Positions 1 through 10,042 of a stretch of DNA of 22,543 nucleotides are shown in pieces. The notes beneath the pieces are model-generated. The model was not told the origin of the DNA, made no database searches, and worked only from the letters and a program-made list of their open reading frames with translations. Numbering within the stretch: position 1 is the first letter of the stretch; every line of letters begins with the position of its first letter. The position numbers and the translations under genes were made by a program. Source of the DNA: DASWHF01 sp036393295 (GTDB lineage Bacteria > Pseudomonadota > Gammaproteobacteria > Acidiferrobacterales > UBA6901); contig DASWHF010000092.1 in assembly GCA_036393295.1 (NCBI GenBank), positions 1 through 22,543 of the forward strand. Reading direction: 5' to 3'.

Positions 1-3000
1 GCCCTCCGTCCAAACTGGCCGTGACGCCGTTAACCGACACGCCCATGTTGACAGGACCGAAATAGTCGCCGACGATATTCACACTGCTCGACCCCATCAC
101 ACTGCCATCGGTCGGCCAACTGATCCGAACGAACACGTCGCCCGTGTACTCGACCGTAATAGCTTGCGTGCCCCATACCGCGTTGTAGTTCCCATCTCCA
201 GCCGTCCAGGTGACGATAGTAGTACCTAAGTTGAACTTAGCGGGCGCATTGTTGATGATCGATACGGGCCCGACCGCATCGGTGGCTGTGGCTTGGCCGA
301 TATTTAGCGCGATGGGCAGTTGCGATGGATCGTCGACCTTGACCGTAATGGGCGGCGGGACAGTTAACGCGGGTGGCGTTTTGTCGGTCACAATGACGCG
401 CTGCACTGCACCACCGGTTGCGCCGGCCGAGTTCTTAGCAGTCCATACCACGTAGTTCACACCGACCCCAAATGGCCCGGTATTGTCCGCCGTCGCTGTC
501 AACGGACCGTCAGTTGCATCAAAAGCCTGAGCAACACCGAGTTCGACGGCCGTTAGCGGCCCCGTGGCTTCGACGGTAACGTGGGGCGGTGTCGTTACAA
601 CTGGTACTGTTTTTGACGGGGACGCACCATTCGCCGAGTAACGGCGTGTCCATAGAAGCCGATAATCCGTATACCCCTGGAACGCAGCCTGTTGTCTCCA
701 CAGCGCCATCGCGTTTCCAGATTGATCCGCATCAATAAGCGGGTAGTCTTCGATCAATCGTGCGTTCGATTGCTCCATCAGCGCGATAACCCCGTACCAC
801 CCACGTGTTGGCTCAAAACGGTTGGCAAAAATGCTCGAAGTGTCTGGGTACAAATCACCGCCAGGTGTTGACGAATACGTCGTACCCCAGATGCCGAACG
901 CGTTGCCCAGGCCATCGAAGGCCACGTCCAGCTGCCGCGAGTTCTCGTAGGCGACAGGATTTCCAATCGTCTCTGCCGGGAGCCAGCCCTGGCCAACACG
1001 GTAGTGGCGATTCCATATTGGTGTGCCCTGAACGTTGGGCGCTCCTATACCTTTCCAAATGAGCGTCGCGTTTCCGGCGTCATCAACGGCTAGGTTTGCC
1101 GCGTTGTCGGTCCAGAAGTTGTTCTCACTTCTGCTGATGATCTGAAACGGATCTTCCCAGCCCCCTGACGGCGTGTATCGACGGGACCAAACCGCAAGGG
1201 TATCGTCTTGCCAAACGACGAATGCATCGCCTGCCCGATTCATGACGACGTCATACAGGATACGTGTGTATGGCGCGGGGAACGGCTCAGTGAACGGTTC
1301 GGCGGTGCCCCAACCCACTCCTGGCACGTACTGGTTCATCCAGATTTGTAGTTTGTTCTGGGTACTTTCGATCCAAATTGCGATTGCGCGACCCTGTGAA
1401 TCGCCCACAATACGGATGTTATCAGAGTATGCAGTTTTGTTCTCAAGGGGAACGGGAGGTGTCAGTCCTTTTCCAGGCTCATAGCGCGCCGCGTAAACAT
1501 CGGCAACAGAGAAGTACCACTGTTGCCAAACGATCGTCACGTTCCCGGCATCATCGACCGCCATGCTCGATTGGTATTCGCGAGTTTGGAACCGCCCTCC
1601 GGTCAAATGCACTGGCGCCGTCCATCCTTTGTCGGGCTCATACCGATTCAGCCACAGCGTGTATGGCCGCACGGTCGGATTGGTATCATCCCTTTTGAAC
1701 CAGATCACCGTCAGGTTACCGCTCTTATCCGCGACAAAACTATCCGGCCATGCACGGCGGGAAGTGCCGATATCAATGGGCAGAGGTGCCTGCCATCCAC
1801 TATCCTTGTCATACAGGCGAAACCAGGGTCTTGCCGGACCACAACAACCGCTTATTTCGCCCCATAGCGCCGCCATATTATCGTTCGGTAGCGCCGAGAT
1901 GCTCGTGTAGTAAACCTCTCTAGTCTCATCGACGTGAATCGGAACTAGTGGCCCCCAGCCCATCTGCGATGGCGGCGGGTCGTCCGGTGGCGAACCACCG
2001 GTGTTGTCGAATGTGATCGTGAAGGTGTTGGACGAGGTATAACTCCCGTCCGGTGTCGCGGCGTCGACAGTAATGACGTTTTCCCCCGGCACTAAAGGAA
2101 TCGTCGCTGTAAAGGTTCCATCAGTATTCACTGTTGCCACAATGCCGTTTACCAGCACCACCGTTCCCGGCGGTGCGTTGATGACACCGGTGACCGTGTA
2201 CATCGGTTGGGTCACGGTAGCCCCGCTGGGCGGGAGCGCCGGCATCAGGACGATGGGTGGCTCATAAGTGACACGAACCGTCCGGCTGGCTTGATTGCCG
2301 ACGGGGTCTGTCGCCCTGAGGATGAATGTGTTGAGCCCAACCGCCAAGGGAATACTGTATGCGTAGTCTCTGGGTCCGGACCGGACGATCATGGCGCCCA
2401 GGGTCGCTTGATCTTCCAGTACGAGCGTTGCGGTGGCATCGTCGATGCTCGCCGAAAGGACCACCACGTTCTCGAGCGAGACGGTCGTATTATCCTTGGG
2501 GGAAATCGACAAGAATTGTGGCGGTTGCGTGTCAATGACAAAACGGCTGGTCGCTATTGCTGAGGTATGCCCGAAGTTGTCGACCGCCTGGGCGCTGACC
2601 GAATTGTCGCCCTCGGGAAGCGCAAACGTCGGCAGATAACTCGCTTCTACGCCGGACCGTGTGAAACGGTCACCGATGGAAATGCCATTCAGTCCAACGG
2701 TCAGATTCAAGCTGGCAATGTATTCCTGGCCGAGATCGCAGGCCAAATCTCCGCATTCCATGCCCAGAGTCAATTGAACCGGGGGACGCGCATTGTTGGT
2801 CAATAGACCACTGCGAGGAGAGAATATGGACAGCGTGGGCCGAATGACGGTGGGCATCACCGTTAAGGCCTGAAGCACATTGGATACCGGCACTTCGCAG
2901 TCGAAGGCGTAGACCGCCATAGCGTAACGAAAAACCGCCTTCTTGGTGCCGATCCAGACGACTTTCGTTGCGGGATCGACGGCAATACGTTGCAACGGTT

Positions 3001-3844
3001 TCCACGAGGACGGTATCGGCACAGTCGTCTGGAGGGTGGCTGTTCGATCAAATCGCCGTAGTGCCTCGTTGGTGGCCACCCAGAGCGATCCGTCGAAGGT
3101 ATCGAGTGCCAGGTGCTGAATTCCCGATGCGTCGACAATCGGAACCGGCGGGAGTGGCGGACTGGTGCTGTTCTGTTGCCATACTCTCAGCGAATTGTTC
3201 GTCGCGAGCCAGAAGACGCCGCGAACGTTGTCAACCACGATGCGGTTCGCCCCAGGGAGCAGATCTGACACGTCGATGGCGGCAAGGGCCTGGCCGTCGG
3301 CGGTCAGCCTCGTCAATTGCTTATTGGACAAAACCCAAAGACTCCCATCCATATCGATGGCGATGGAATCGATGGGGTCTGTACTATTCCAGCTGAAGAC
3401 ACGTTGACCGAACTGGTTCAGACGAATCAGCGTCTTATTCGCGGCCACCCAAAGCGTGCGGCCATAGGGATCGAACGCGGAGAACTGTGGATCCGGGAAC
3501 TGCGGCGAAATATCGGACCACTTTTTCTCGATTTGCAGCGTACCGCTTTGATCGTACTTCAGGACATGCTTGTGGGACAGAACCCACAGAGACCGGTCTG
3601 TGGGATCGATTTGCAGGTCGGTCGTTTCATAGGGAAGCGGGATGGTCTGCAGCACCAAACCGTCACGGTCCAGGCCGAATGCATTACCATGATCGGCAAA
3701 CCAGACAGAGGTGAGCGGCGTGGCGCCTTGTGCCACGGGTGAGGCCGACACCAGGAAAAGGCCCGCAGTGAAGATTAACGAAATGGAGGAAATAGTTGCC
3801 GCGCGCGGGCCACGACCGAGCGCGTCCGATAGAGGTTGAAACAT
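1..3844 (-). CDS. Giant secreted repeat protein (two propeller-like blocks, Ig-like and HYR-like modules), partial
   Basis: I translated the minus strand from the ATG at 3844 and found no stop down to base 1, so about 1,281 residues are visible and the C-terminus lies outside the window. Residues 1-41 look like a signal peptide (hydrophobic ISLIFTAGLFLVSA, then SPVAQGA). Residues ~44-310 hold seven short repeats of the type 'SLWVATNxxLxRxD', typical of a seven-bladed propeller. Residues ~335-610 look like three Ig-like modules ('DTQPPQF', 'PPGTVVLVNG'). After a Pro-rich linker, residues ~626-1075 hold eight repeats of the type 'DDAGNVTIVWQQ...ARYEPGKGW'. Residues ~1080-1250 look like two HYR-type modules, and another Ig-like module runs off the edge. 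A GGGGG stretch 11 nt upstream could be the ribosome site. The role is unknown; an extracellular binding or adhesion protein is inference. Its base composition is less GC-rich than the core genes. Confidence 0.85.
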   Translation of the reverse strand, partial: MFQPLSDALGRGPRAATISSISLIFTAGLFLVSASPVAQGATPLTSVWFADHGNAFGLDRDGLVLQTIPLPYETTDLQIDPTDRSLWVLSHKHVLKYDQSGTLQIEKKWSDISPQFPDPQFSAFDPYGRTLWVAANKTLIRLNQFGQRVFSWNSTDPIDSIAIDMDGSLWVLSNKQLTRLTADGQALAAIDVSDLLPGANRIVVDNVRGVFWLATNNSLRVWQQNSTSPPLPPVPIVDASGIQHLALDTFDGSLWVATNEALRRFDRTATLQTTVPIPSSWKPLQRIAVDPATKVVWIGTKKAVFRYAMAVYAFDCEVPVSNVLQALTVMPTVIRPTLSIFSPRSGLLTNNARPPVQLTLGMECGDLACDLGQEYIASLNLTVGLNGISIGDRFTRSGVEASYLPTFALPEGDNSVSAQAVDNFGHTSAIATSRFVIDTQPPQFLSISPKDNTTVSLENVVVLSASIDDATATLVLEDQATLGAMIVRSGPRDYAYSIPLAVGLNTFILRATDPVGNQASRTVRVTYEPPIVLMPALPPSGATVTQPMYTVTGVINAPPGTVVLVNGIVATVNTDGTFTATIPLVPGENVITVDAATPDGSYTSSNTFTITFDNTGGSPPDDPPPSQMGWGPLVPIHVDETREVYYTSISALPNDNMAALWGEISGCCGPARPWFRLYDKDSGWQAPLPIDIGTSRRAWPDSFVADKSGNLTVIWFKRDDTNPTVRPYTLWLNRYEPDKGWTAPVHLTGGRFQTREYQSSMAVDDAGNVTIVWQQWYFSVADVYAARYEPGKGLTPPVPLENKTAYSDNIRIVGDSQGRAIAIWIESTQNKLQIWMNQYVPGVGWGTAEPFTEPFPAPYTRILYDVVMNRAGDAFVVWQDDTLAVWSRRYTPSGGWEDPFQIISRSENNFWTDNAANLAVDDAGNATLIWKGIGAPNVQGTPIWNRHYRVGQGWLPAETIGNPVAYENSRQLDVAFDGLGNAFGIWGTTYSSTPGGDLYPDTSSIFANRFEPTRGWYGVIALMEQSNARLIEDYPLIDADQSGNAMALWRQQAAFQGYTDYRLLWTRRYSANGASPSKTVPVVTTPPHVTVEATGPLTAVELGVAQAFDATDGPLTATADNTGPFGVGVNYVVWTAKNSAGATGGAVQRVIVTDKTPPALTVPPPITVKVDDPSQLPIALNIGQATATDAVGPVSIINNAPAKFNLGTTIVTWTAGDGNYNAVWGTQAITVEYTGDVFVRISWPTDGSVMGSSSVNIVGDYFGPVNMGVSVNGVTASLDGG

Positions 3845-4195
3845 GGAACGATTTGCCCCCTTTACTGCGGAAACGGTGGCTTGTTTCGGGGTCGTGACTT
3901 GGAATTGTTATAGATTCAGCGTCAACCTTCGCGCACTGCGTCACGACGACTTTGTCACCGAGCCGAATTTGATCTTATGTCCCAGTAGAAGAATGATAGA
4001 TGCGGAACGCGTTGAGTCAATAAGGGCGACGGTAAGAGGAATTATCTCTACGTTTTCTGCTACTTGATGTTTCCACACTGCGGGGTACCTTGGAGCCGCA
4101 ATCCCATAACACGCATGTATGTGCGCAATCGGCGGCTCGTCGCCCAGCCGCGAGGCGGTGCTCAGTGAGCACCGTCGAGCGGAAAAGGTACAACG
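3845..4195. other. Intergenic region upstream of the giant secreted protein
   Basis: About 350 bases without a convincing gene. It is clearly richer in A and T than the sequence to its right, mostly from 3890 to 4080, which fits a promoter region for the minus-strand gene starting at 3844. A TATAAC hexamer lies on the minus strand at 3905-3910, but I see no -35 box at a good distance. At 4156-4174 there is a palindrome with 9-base arms (CGGTGCTCA/TGAGCACCG) and a one-base centre. It lies just beyond the stop of the zinc-ribbon gene but has no T run, so I do not call it a terminator. Confidence 0.5.
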
Positions 4196-4750
4196 TCAAA
4201 CCCGCCGGAACTCGGTCTTCTGGCAGTGATGACACGGCGGAACATGCCCGGGCCGCGGCAGCAGGGTTAGCTCGCCGCAGGCGGTGCACTTGAAGCTGCC
4301 GCCGGCGGTCATCTCGCCGGTGTGGTAGGTCTGGTCCTTGAGGCGGCCGCCGAGCTGGGTGAGCCACTCGCCGGCGGCGGTCGAGGCGTCGGCCAGGAAG
4401 CGGCTGCCGCGGTCGCGCCAGACGCTGAAGACGTCGGTGGACTTCTCGGTGAAGGCCTCCCATTTCGGGCCCATCTTCTCGATGCCGCCGGCCAGGTCCT
4501 TCTTCACGGCGTCCGCGACCTTGTTGACGGTTTCGCTGGTGTACTTGCCGAGTTTCTTGAGCTCGGCGCTCGCCTCGTCGACCGCCCGGCGGATGGTGTC
4601 GGCGTTGACGCTGTCCTTGACCTCGCCGAGGATGCGCCGCACGTCGTGCCGCAGGCGCTCAAAGGCGGCCAGCTCCTCGCGGCGCTCGTCGCCGGTCCGC
4701 CCGGTCTTGCGGCCGGTATCATGCTCCGGGGTGGTATGTTCCGTGCTCAT
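4196..4750 (-). CDS. Zinc-ribbon-containing protein, DUF1451 (YbeL) type
   Basis: A 184-residue protein. The first ~25 residues are polar and likely disordered. The middle (~25-145) is charged and helical, resembling a coiled coil. The C-terminal ~35 residues carry a zinc ribbon with two Cys pairs (KCTACGE and PPCHHCQKTEF). Length and layout match the DUF1451/YbeL family, whose function is not settled. The start is supported by GGAGG placed 7 bases before the ATG. It lies 62 bases downstream of orn on the same strand, so it may be co-transcribed with it. The family call is from recognition of the layout, not from a search. Confidence 0.75.
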   Translation of the reverse strand: MSTEHTTPEHDTGRKTGRTGDERREELAAFERLRHDVRRILGEVKDSVNADTIRRAVDEASAELKKLGKYTSETVNKVADAVKKDLAGGIEKMGPKWEAFTEKSTDVFSVWRDRGSRFLADASTAAGEWLTQLGGRLKDQTYHTGEMTAGGSFKCTACGELTLLPRPGHVPPCHHCQKTEFRRV

Positions 4751-4812
4751 GGTCGTCCTCCATTCCCTGATTGGCCTGAAGCCTTAGACCACCAAAGCCG
4801 CCGCCGGTGCCG

Positions 4813-5361
4813 TTAATTGAGCCGCAGGAAATGCTCGCGGTAATACTTGAGCTCGGCGATCGACTCGAGAATATCGTCCAGGGCCTTGTGGGTATTGCGC
4901 TTCTCGAAACCGCTGCACAGCTCCGGGCGCCAGCGCCGCACCAGCTCCTTGAGGGCGCTGACGTCGAGGTTGCGATAGTGCAGCCAGGCCTCGAGCTGCG
5001 GCATGCCGCGCGCCAGGAAACGGCGGTCCTGGCAGATGCTGTTGCCGCACAGCGGCGACTTGTTCTTCGGCACGTATTGCTGGACGAAGGCGAGGGTCTC
5101 GCGCTCGGCGTCGGCCTCGCTCAGCGTCGAGGCCTTGACGCGGTCGACGAGGCCGCTGGCGCCGTGGGTGCGGGTGTTCCACTCGTCCATGCCGGCCAGC
5201 ACCGCGTCCGGCTGGTGCACGGCCAGGACCGGTCCCTGGGCCACGACGTTCAGGTCGCTGTCGGTGATGATCGTGGCGATCTCGATGATCCGGTCGCTGT
5301 CGGGATTTAACCCTGTCATTTCCAGGTCTATCCACACCAGGGCATTAGCGTCTTGCGCCAT
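4813..5361 (-). CDS. orn: Oligoribonuclease
   Basis: A 182-residue 3'-5' exoribonuclease of the DEDDh family, which degrades two- to five-nucleotide RNAs (including pGpG from cyclic-di-GMP breakdown) in the cytoplasm. The acidic residues are visible: D12 and E14 in WIDLEMTGLNP, D112 in CQDRRFL, and H158 with D163 in NTHKALDD. The length matches the usual ~180 residues. The open frame extends upstream to 5580, but the family N-terminus (MAQDANALVWIDLEMTG) places the start at 5361, with GGGAG about 9 bases upstream. It is divergent from the M48 protease gene, 64 bases apart. Confidence 0.96.
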   Translation of the reverse strand: MAQDANALVWIDLEMTGLNPDSDRIIEIATIITDSDLNVVAQGPVLAVHQPDAVLAGMDEWNTRTHGASGLVDRVKASTLSEADAERETLAFVQQYVPKNKSPLCGNSICQDRRFLARGMPQLEAWLHYRNLDVSALKELVRRWRPELCSGFEKRNTHKALDDILESIAELKYYREHFLRLN

Positions 5362-5425
5362 GCGTTTTCTCCCGCTCAGGCTTGCGTTAAACTCGATCCG
5401 GGCCCAATCATAACATCCCGGACAC

Positions 5426-6670
5426 ATGAATAGTTTCTCGCAGCTGTTTCTCGCCGCCCTGGTGGCCGGCTTAGGCTTGCAGATCTGGCTCGGTCTGCGC
5501 CACATCCGCCATGTGCGCGCGCATCGCGCGCGCGTGCCGCGTCCGTTCCAGGGCAAGGTCAAGCCGAGCGCCCACCGCAAGGCCGCGGACTACACCGTCG
5601 CCAAGACGCGCTTCGGCCTGGTCGACGGCGCGATCGGCGCGCTGCTGCTGGTCGGCTGGACGCTCGGCGGCGGCATCGATCTGCTCGACGGCTGGCTGCG
5701 CGATCTCCATTATGGCCCGCTGGTCACCGGCACGGCCTTCCTGATCGCCGCCTTCCTCATCATGGGCCTGCTGGACCTGCCCGCCAGCCTGTTCCTGACC
5801 TTCGACATCGAGGAGCGTTTCGGCTTCAACCGCACCACGCCGGCGCTGTTCGCCGCCGACCTGGTCAAGCAGCTCGCGCTGCTGCTGATCCTCGGCGCGC
5901 CGCTGGCCTTCGCGGTGCTGTGGCTCATGCAGAGCGCGGGCGGGCTGTGGTGGTTCTACGTGTGGCTGCTGTGGAGCGGCTTCACGCTGCTCATGCTGTG
6001 GGCCTACCCGACGCTGATCGCGCCGCTGTTCAACAAGTTCACGCCGCTCAAGGACGCCGCGGTGCGCAAGCGCGTGCAGGCCTTGCTCAAGCGCACCGGC
6101 TTCAAGAGCCGCGGTGTGTACGTCATGGACGGCTCGCGCCGCTCGGCGCACGGCAACGCCTATTTCACCGGCTTCGGCAAGGCCAAGCGCATCGTGTTCT
6201 TCGACACCCTGCTCAAGTCGCTGCGCGAGAAGGAGATCGAGGCAGTGCTGGCGCACGAGCTCGGCCACTTCAAGCGCCGCCACGTGCTGAAGCGCATCGT
6301 GCTGAGCTTCGCCGCCAGCCTCGCCGGCCTGGCGCTGCTCGGCTGGCTGATCGGGCAGCCGTGGTTCTACGCCGGCCTCGGCGTGAGCCGGCCATCGACG
6401 CATGTGGCGCTACTACTGTTCCTGATGGTCGGGCCGGTATTCGGCTTCTTCCTGCAGCCGCTGCTCGCCTGGGGCTCGCGCCGCCACGAGTTCGAGGCCG
6501 ATGCCTTCGCCGCCGAGCAGGCCGATGCGCGCGCGCTGATCGATGCCCTGGTGAAGCTCTATCAGGACAACGCCAGCACGCTCACGCCCGATCCGCTGCA
6601 TTCGGTGTTTTACGATTCCCATCCACCGGCGCCGGCGCGCATCCGCCACCTGCAGGCGCTGGCATCCTGA
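5426..6670 (+). CDS. M48 family zinc metalloprotease, CAAX prenyl protease (Ste24) type
   Basis: A 414-residue integral membrane protease. Several hydrophobic segments occupy the N-terminal two thirds (a first helix at ~5-22, then ~65-85, 100-125, 150-200), matching the Ste24/HtpX-like N-terminal membrane domain. The zinc site HELGH is at residues 277-281, followed by KRRH. Two further membrane segments come at ~290-345, and the third-ligand motif RRHEFEADAFA is at ~353-363. In bacteria such proteins are generally linked to membrane protein quality control; the substrate here is unknown. It is followed after 25 bases by the cytochrome c gene and then phhB, a likely transcription unit. Confidence 0.93.
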   Translation: MNSFSQLFLAALVAGLGLQIWLGLRHIRHVRAHRARVPRPFQGKVKPSAHRKAADYTVAKTRFGLVDGAIGALLLVGWTLGGGIDLLDGWLRDLHYGPLVTGTAFLIAAFLIMGLLDLPASLFLTFDIEERFGFNRTTPALFAADLVKQLALLLILGAPLAFAVLWLMQSAGGLWWFYVWLLWSGFTLLMLWAYPTLIAPLFNKFTPLKDAAVRKRVQALLKRTGFKSRGVYVMDGSRRSAHGNAYFTGFGKAKRIVFFDTLLKSLREKEIEAVLAHELGHFKRRHVLKRIVLSFAASLAGLALLGWLIGQPWFYAGLGVSRPSTHVALLLFLMVGPVFGFFLQPLLAWGSRRHEFEADAFAAEQADARALIDALVKLYQDNASTLTPDPLHSVFYDSHPPAPARIRHLQALAS

Positions 6671-6695
6671 GCCCGTCGTCCCGGAGAGAAATAAT

Positions 6696-6986
6696 ATGAT
6701 CATCCGCCTGAGCGTCGCCCTGCTGCTCGTCACCACTCCGCTTGTCGCCGGCGCCGCGCTGCTGCTGCTCGGCGACGCCGTCCAGGGCAGGGCCCTGCAC
6801 GCCCAAAGCTGCGGCGGCTGCCACGGCACCGAGGTCTATACCCGGCCGGACCGCCGCGTCAAATCGGCCGAGGGCCTGCTCAAGCAGGTCGAGCTGTGCA
6901 ACAGCAATCTGGACAAGGGCTTCTCCGACGACCAGCTGAACGACCTGGTCAAGTTCCTGAACGACAACTTCTACAAGTTCAAATGA
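6696..6986 (+). CDS. Small secreted c-type cytochrome
   Basis: A 96-residue protein with an N-terminal hydrophobic export signal (residues ~3-25) and a single haem-attachment motif CGGCH (C39, C42, H43), so a periplasmic class-I-like monohaem cytochrome. The region after the haem site (KSAEGLLKQVELCNSNL... DLVKFLNDNFYKF) is helical and resembles the C-terminal helix of small cytochromes. There is no methionine after the start codon, so the usual Met axial ligand is absent. A third cysteine is present in ELCNSNL. GGAGAG at 6682-6687 may serve as ribosome site. It lies between the M48 protease gene (25 bases) and phhB (13 bases), which suggests co-transcription but not a clear functional link. 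Confidence 0.88.
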   Translation: MIIRLSVALLLVTTPLVAGAALLLLGDAVQGRALHAQSCGGCHGTEVYTRPDRRVKSAEGLLKQVELCNSNLDKGFSDDQLNDLVKFLNDNFYKFK

Positions 6987-6999
6987 TCTGCGAGGCCGT

Positions 7000-7335
7000 A
7001 TGAGCGATCTGACCCAACAGCAATGCAAACCCTGCGAGGGCGGCGTCGCGCCGCTCGACCGCGCCGCCGCCGGCAATCTGCTGTCCCAGACCGCCGGCTG
7101 GGAGCTGAACGCCGACGCCACCGGGATCAGCCGCACCTATACCTTCAAGAACTATTACGAGACCATGGCCTTCGTCAACGCGCTCGCCTGGATCGCGCAC
7201 CGCGAGGACCATCACCCGGACATCGAGGTCGGCTACAAGCGCTGCCACGTGCGCTACAGCACCCACGCGATCAAGGGCCTGTCGATGAACGACTTCATCT
7301 GCGCGGCCAAGATCAACAAGCTGGTCGCGGGCTGA
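7000..7335 (+). CDS. phhB: Pterin-4a-carbinolamine dehydratase (4a-hydroxytetrahydrobiopterin dehydratase)
   Basis: A 111-residue protein that dehydrates 4a-hydroxytetrahydropterin, recycling the cofactor of phenylalanine hydroxylase. The active-site signature is present: HREDHHPDIEVGYKRCHVRY holds H71 and H72, and H89 lies in YSTHAIKGLS. The end, NDFICAAKIN, is typical of the proteobacterial PhhB group. The N-terminus has a Cys pair (QCKPC), also common in this group. No phenylalanine hydroxylase gene is visible in the window, so the enzyme may act on another pterin-dependent process. It starts 13 bases after the cytochrome c gene. Confidence 0.95.
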   Translation: MSDLTQQQCKPCEGGVAPLDRAAAGNLLSQTAGWELNADATGISRTYTFKNYYETMAFVNALAWIAHREDHHPDIEVGYKRCHVRYSTHAIKGLSMNDFICAAKINKLVAG

Positions 7336-7353
7336 CGGCTCGCTAAAAAACCC

Positions 7354-7383
7354 AACGCAGAGACACCAAGGCGCAGAGAAAAC
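7354..7383. repeat. AACGCAGAGAC / GGCGCAGAGAA-type intergenic repeat
   Basis: The stretch reads AACGCAGAGAC, then ACCAAGGCGCAGAGAAAAC, a degenerate internal repeat of CGCAGAGA. Similar 'cgcagaga' stretches are, from general experience, common between genes in many GC-rich bacterial genomes. Only one copy is seen here, at the end of phhB, so the repeat call is from recall. Confidence 0.4.
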
Positions 7384-7395
7384 ATTTCATCCGGT

Positions 7396-7419
7396 AGGCG
7401 GGGCGTTAAAGCCCCACCT
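7396..7419. repeat. AGGCGGGGC hairpin, member of the TTGTAGGCGGGGC family
   Basis: AGGCGGGGC, a six-base loop (GTTAAA), then GCCCCACCT, giving a nine-pair stem with one G-T pair. The core GTAGGCGGGGC is shared with the two copies at 14814-14917. It lies between the convergent ends of phhB and the ABC exporter. Confidence 0.6.
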
Positions 7420-7451
7420 TCGGAGTCGCGAACCAACGAAGGTTCGATTCA

Positions 7452-7521
7452 GCCACGGGGGACACGGGGAGCACGGGGAACTAATTCTTGTTTTCCCCGT
7501 GCTCCCCGTGTCCCCCGTGGC
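7452..7521. repeat. Perfect 29-bp inverted repeat, GCCACGGGG family
   Basis: Arms 7452-7480 and 7493-7521 are exact reverse complements over 29 bases, separated by a 12-base loop (CTAATTCTTGTT). The arms are built from a G-rich degenerate motif (CACGGGGGA, CACGGGGAG, CACGGGGAA). It sits between convergent genes and could work as a two-way transcription stop, though there is no clear T run. A related copy is at 12876-12973. Confidence 0.85.
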
Positions 7522-7533
7522 AGATCTTGCTTT

Positions 7534-9354
<1,821 letters not shown>

Positions 9355-9370
9355 GGGCGAAGGACCCCGA

Positions 9371-10042
9371 TCATTGCGCCGGCACCCGGCTCGCCGGATG
9401 ATCCGGAAATTGCCGGCGAAACTCGGCAAGGCTCGCCTCCGCCTCGGCCGCGCGTCCGGCGCGCTTGAGCGATTCGATGTGCGCGAGCCAGGCTTCCGGC
9501 GAGGCACGCCAGTCGGCTTCGTCCGCCGGTGCAGACTTCCGGACGCCTGATTCCATCTCCGGAGCGGCGGCGGCTGGCGCCGGCTCGACGGTGAACCGGT
9601 GTTCGGCCGGGGCCGCATCCCGCCGCTCGCGTAGCTCGTGTTGGCGCTTCGCGGCGGGCACACGCGATTCGGCGGATTCCTCCTTCGTCGTCCGACCGGA
9701 CACCGGCGGTGGTGCGGCCGGCAGCGCCAGGTCCTCGCCTTGCAGTTCCCCGGGAACCGGCGCGCCGCTGCGATCGACCACGAACAGCGTCAGACCCACG
9801 GCCAGCACGACCACCGCCGCGGCCGCGGCCGGCGCCAGCCAGCTTCCGGCGAACGGGCCGTGCACGAGGCGCCGACGGCGGCCGGACGCGGCGCGCGCCG
9901 CCGCCAGCACGGCCTCGTCCAGCGCCGCCGGCGGCTCGGCACCGGGCAGGTCGCGGTAGGCGTCGCTCAGGCGCGAGCCGCCGCGCAGGTAGGCATCGAG
10001 CCCGTCGTCTTCCGGTGTGCTTCCGCGTCTTGCCATGGTCAT
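9371..10042 (-). CDS. Putative membrane-bound anti-sigma factor
   Basis: A 223-residue protein. The N-terminal ~65 residues would be cytoplasmic and include SRLSDAYRDL and EPPAALDEAVLAAAR, a pattern I associate with proteins encoded beside ECF sigma factors in gammaproteobacteria. One membrane helix lies at ~68-89 (WLAPAAAAAVVVLAVGLTLFV), then an Ala/Pro-rich periplasmic linker. The last ~45 residues (EAWLAHIESLKRAGRAAEAE) resemble a TPR-type helix pair. No zinc-binding HxxxCxxC motif is present. The start at 10042 overlaps the sigma factor stop as ATGA, suggesting coupled translation; an alternative ATG lies at 10036. The function is inferred from position and topology, not from a known domain. 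Confidence 0.7.
   Translation of the reverse strand: MTMARRGSTPEDDGLDAYLRGGSRLSDAYRDLPGAEPPAALDEAVLAAARAASGRRRRLVHGPFAGSWLAPAAAAAVVVLAVGLTLFVVDRSGAPVPGELQGEDLALPAAPPPVSGRTTKEESAESRVPAAKRQHELRERRDAAPAEHRFTVEPAPAAAAPEMESGVRKSAPADEADWRASPEAWLAHIESLKRAGRAAEAEASLAEFRRQFPDHPASRVPAQ

Noticed and set aside
3684..3944. 86-codon minus-strand frame overlapping the start of the giant protein
   Set aside because: It is in a different frame from the signal-peptide-bearing reading frame and has no recognisable features.
4156..4174. Palindrome as terminator of the zinc-ribbon gene
   Set aside because: The arms are perfect but the loop is too small without opening pairs and no T run follows.
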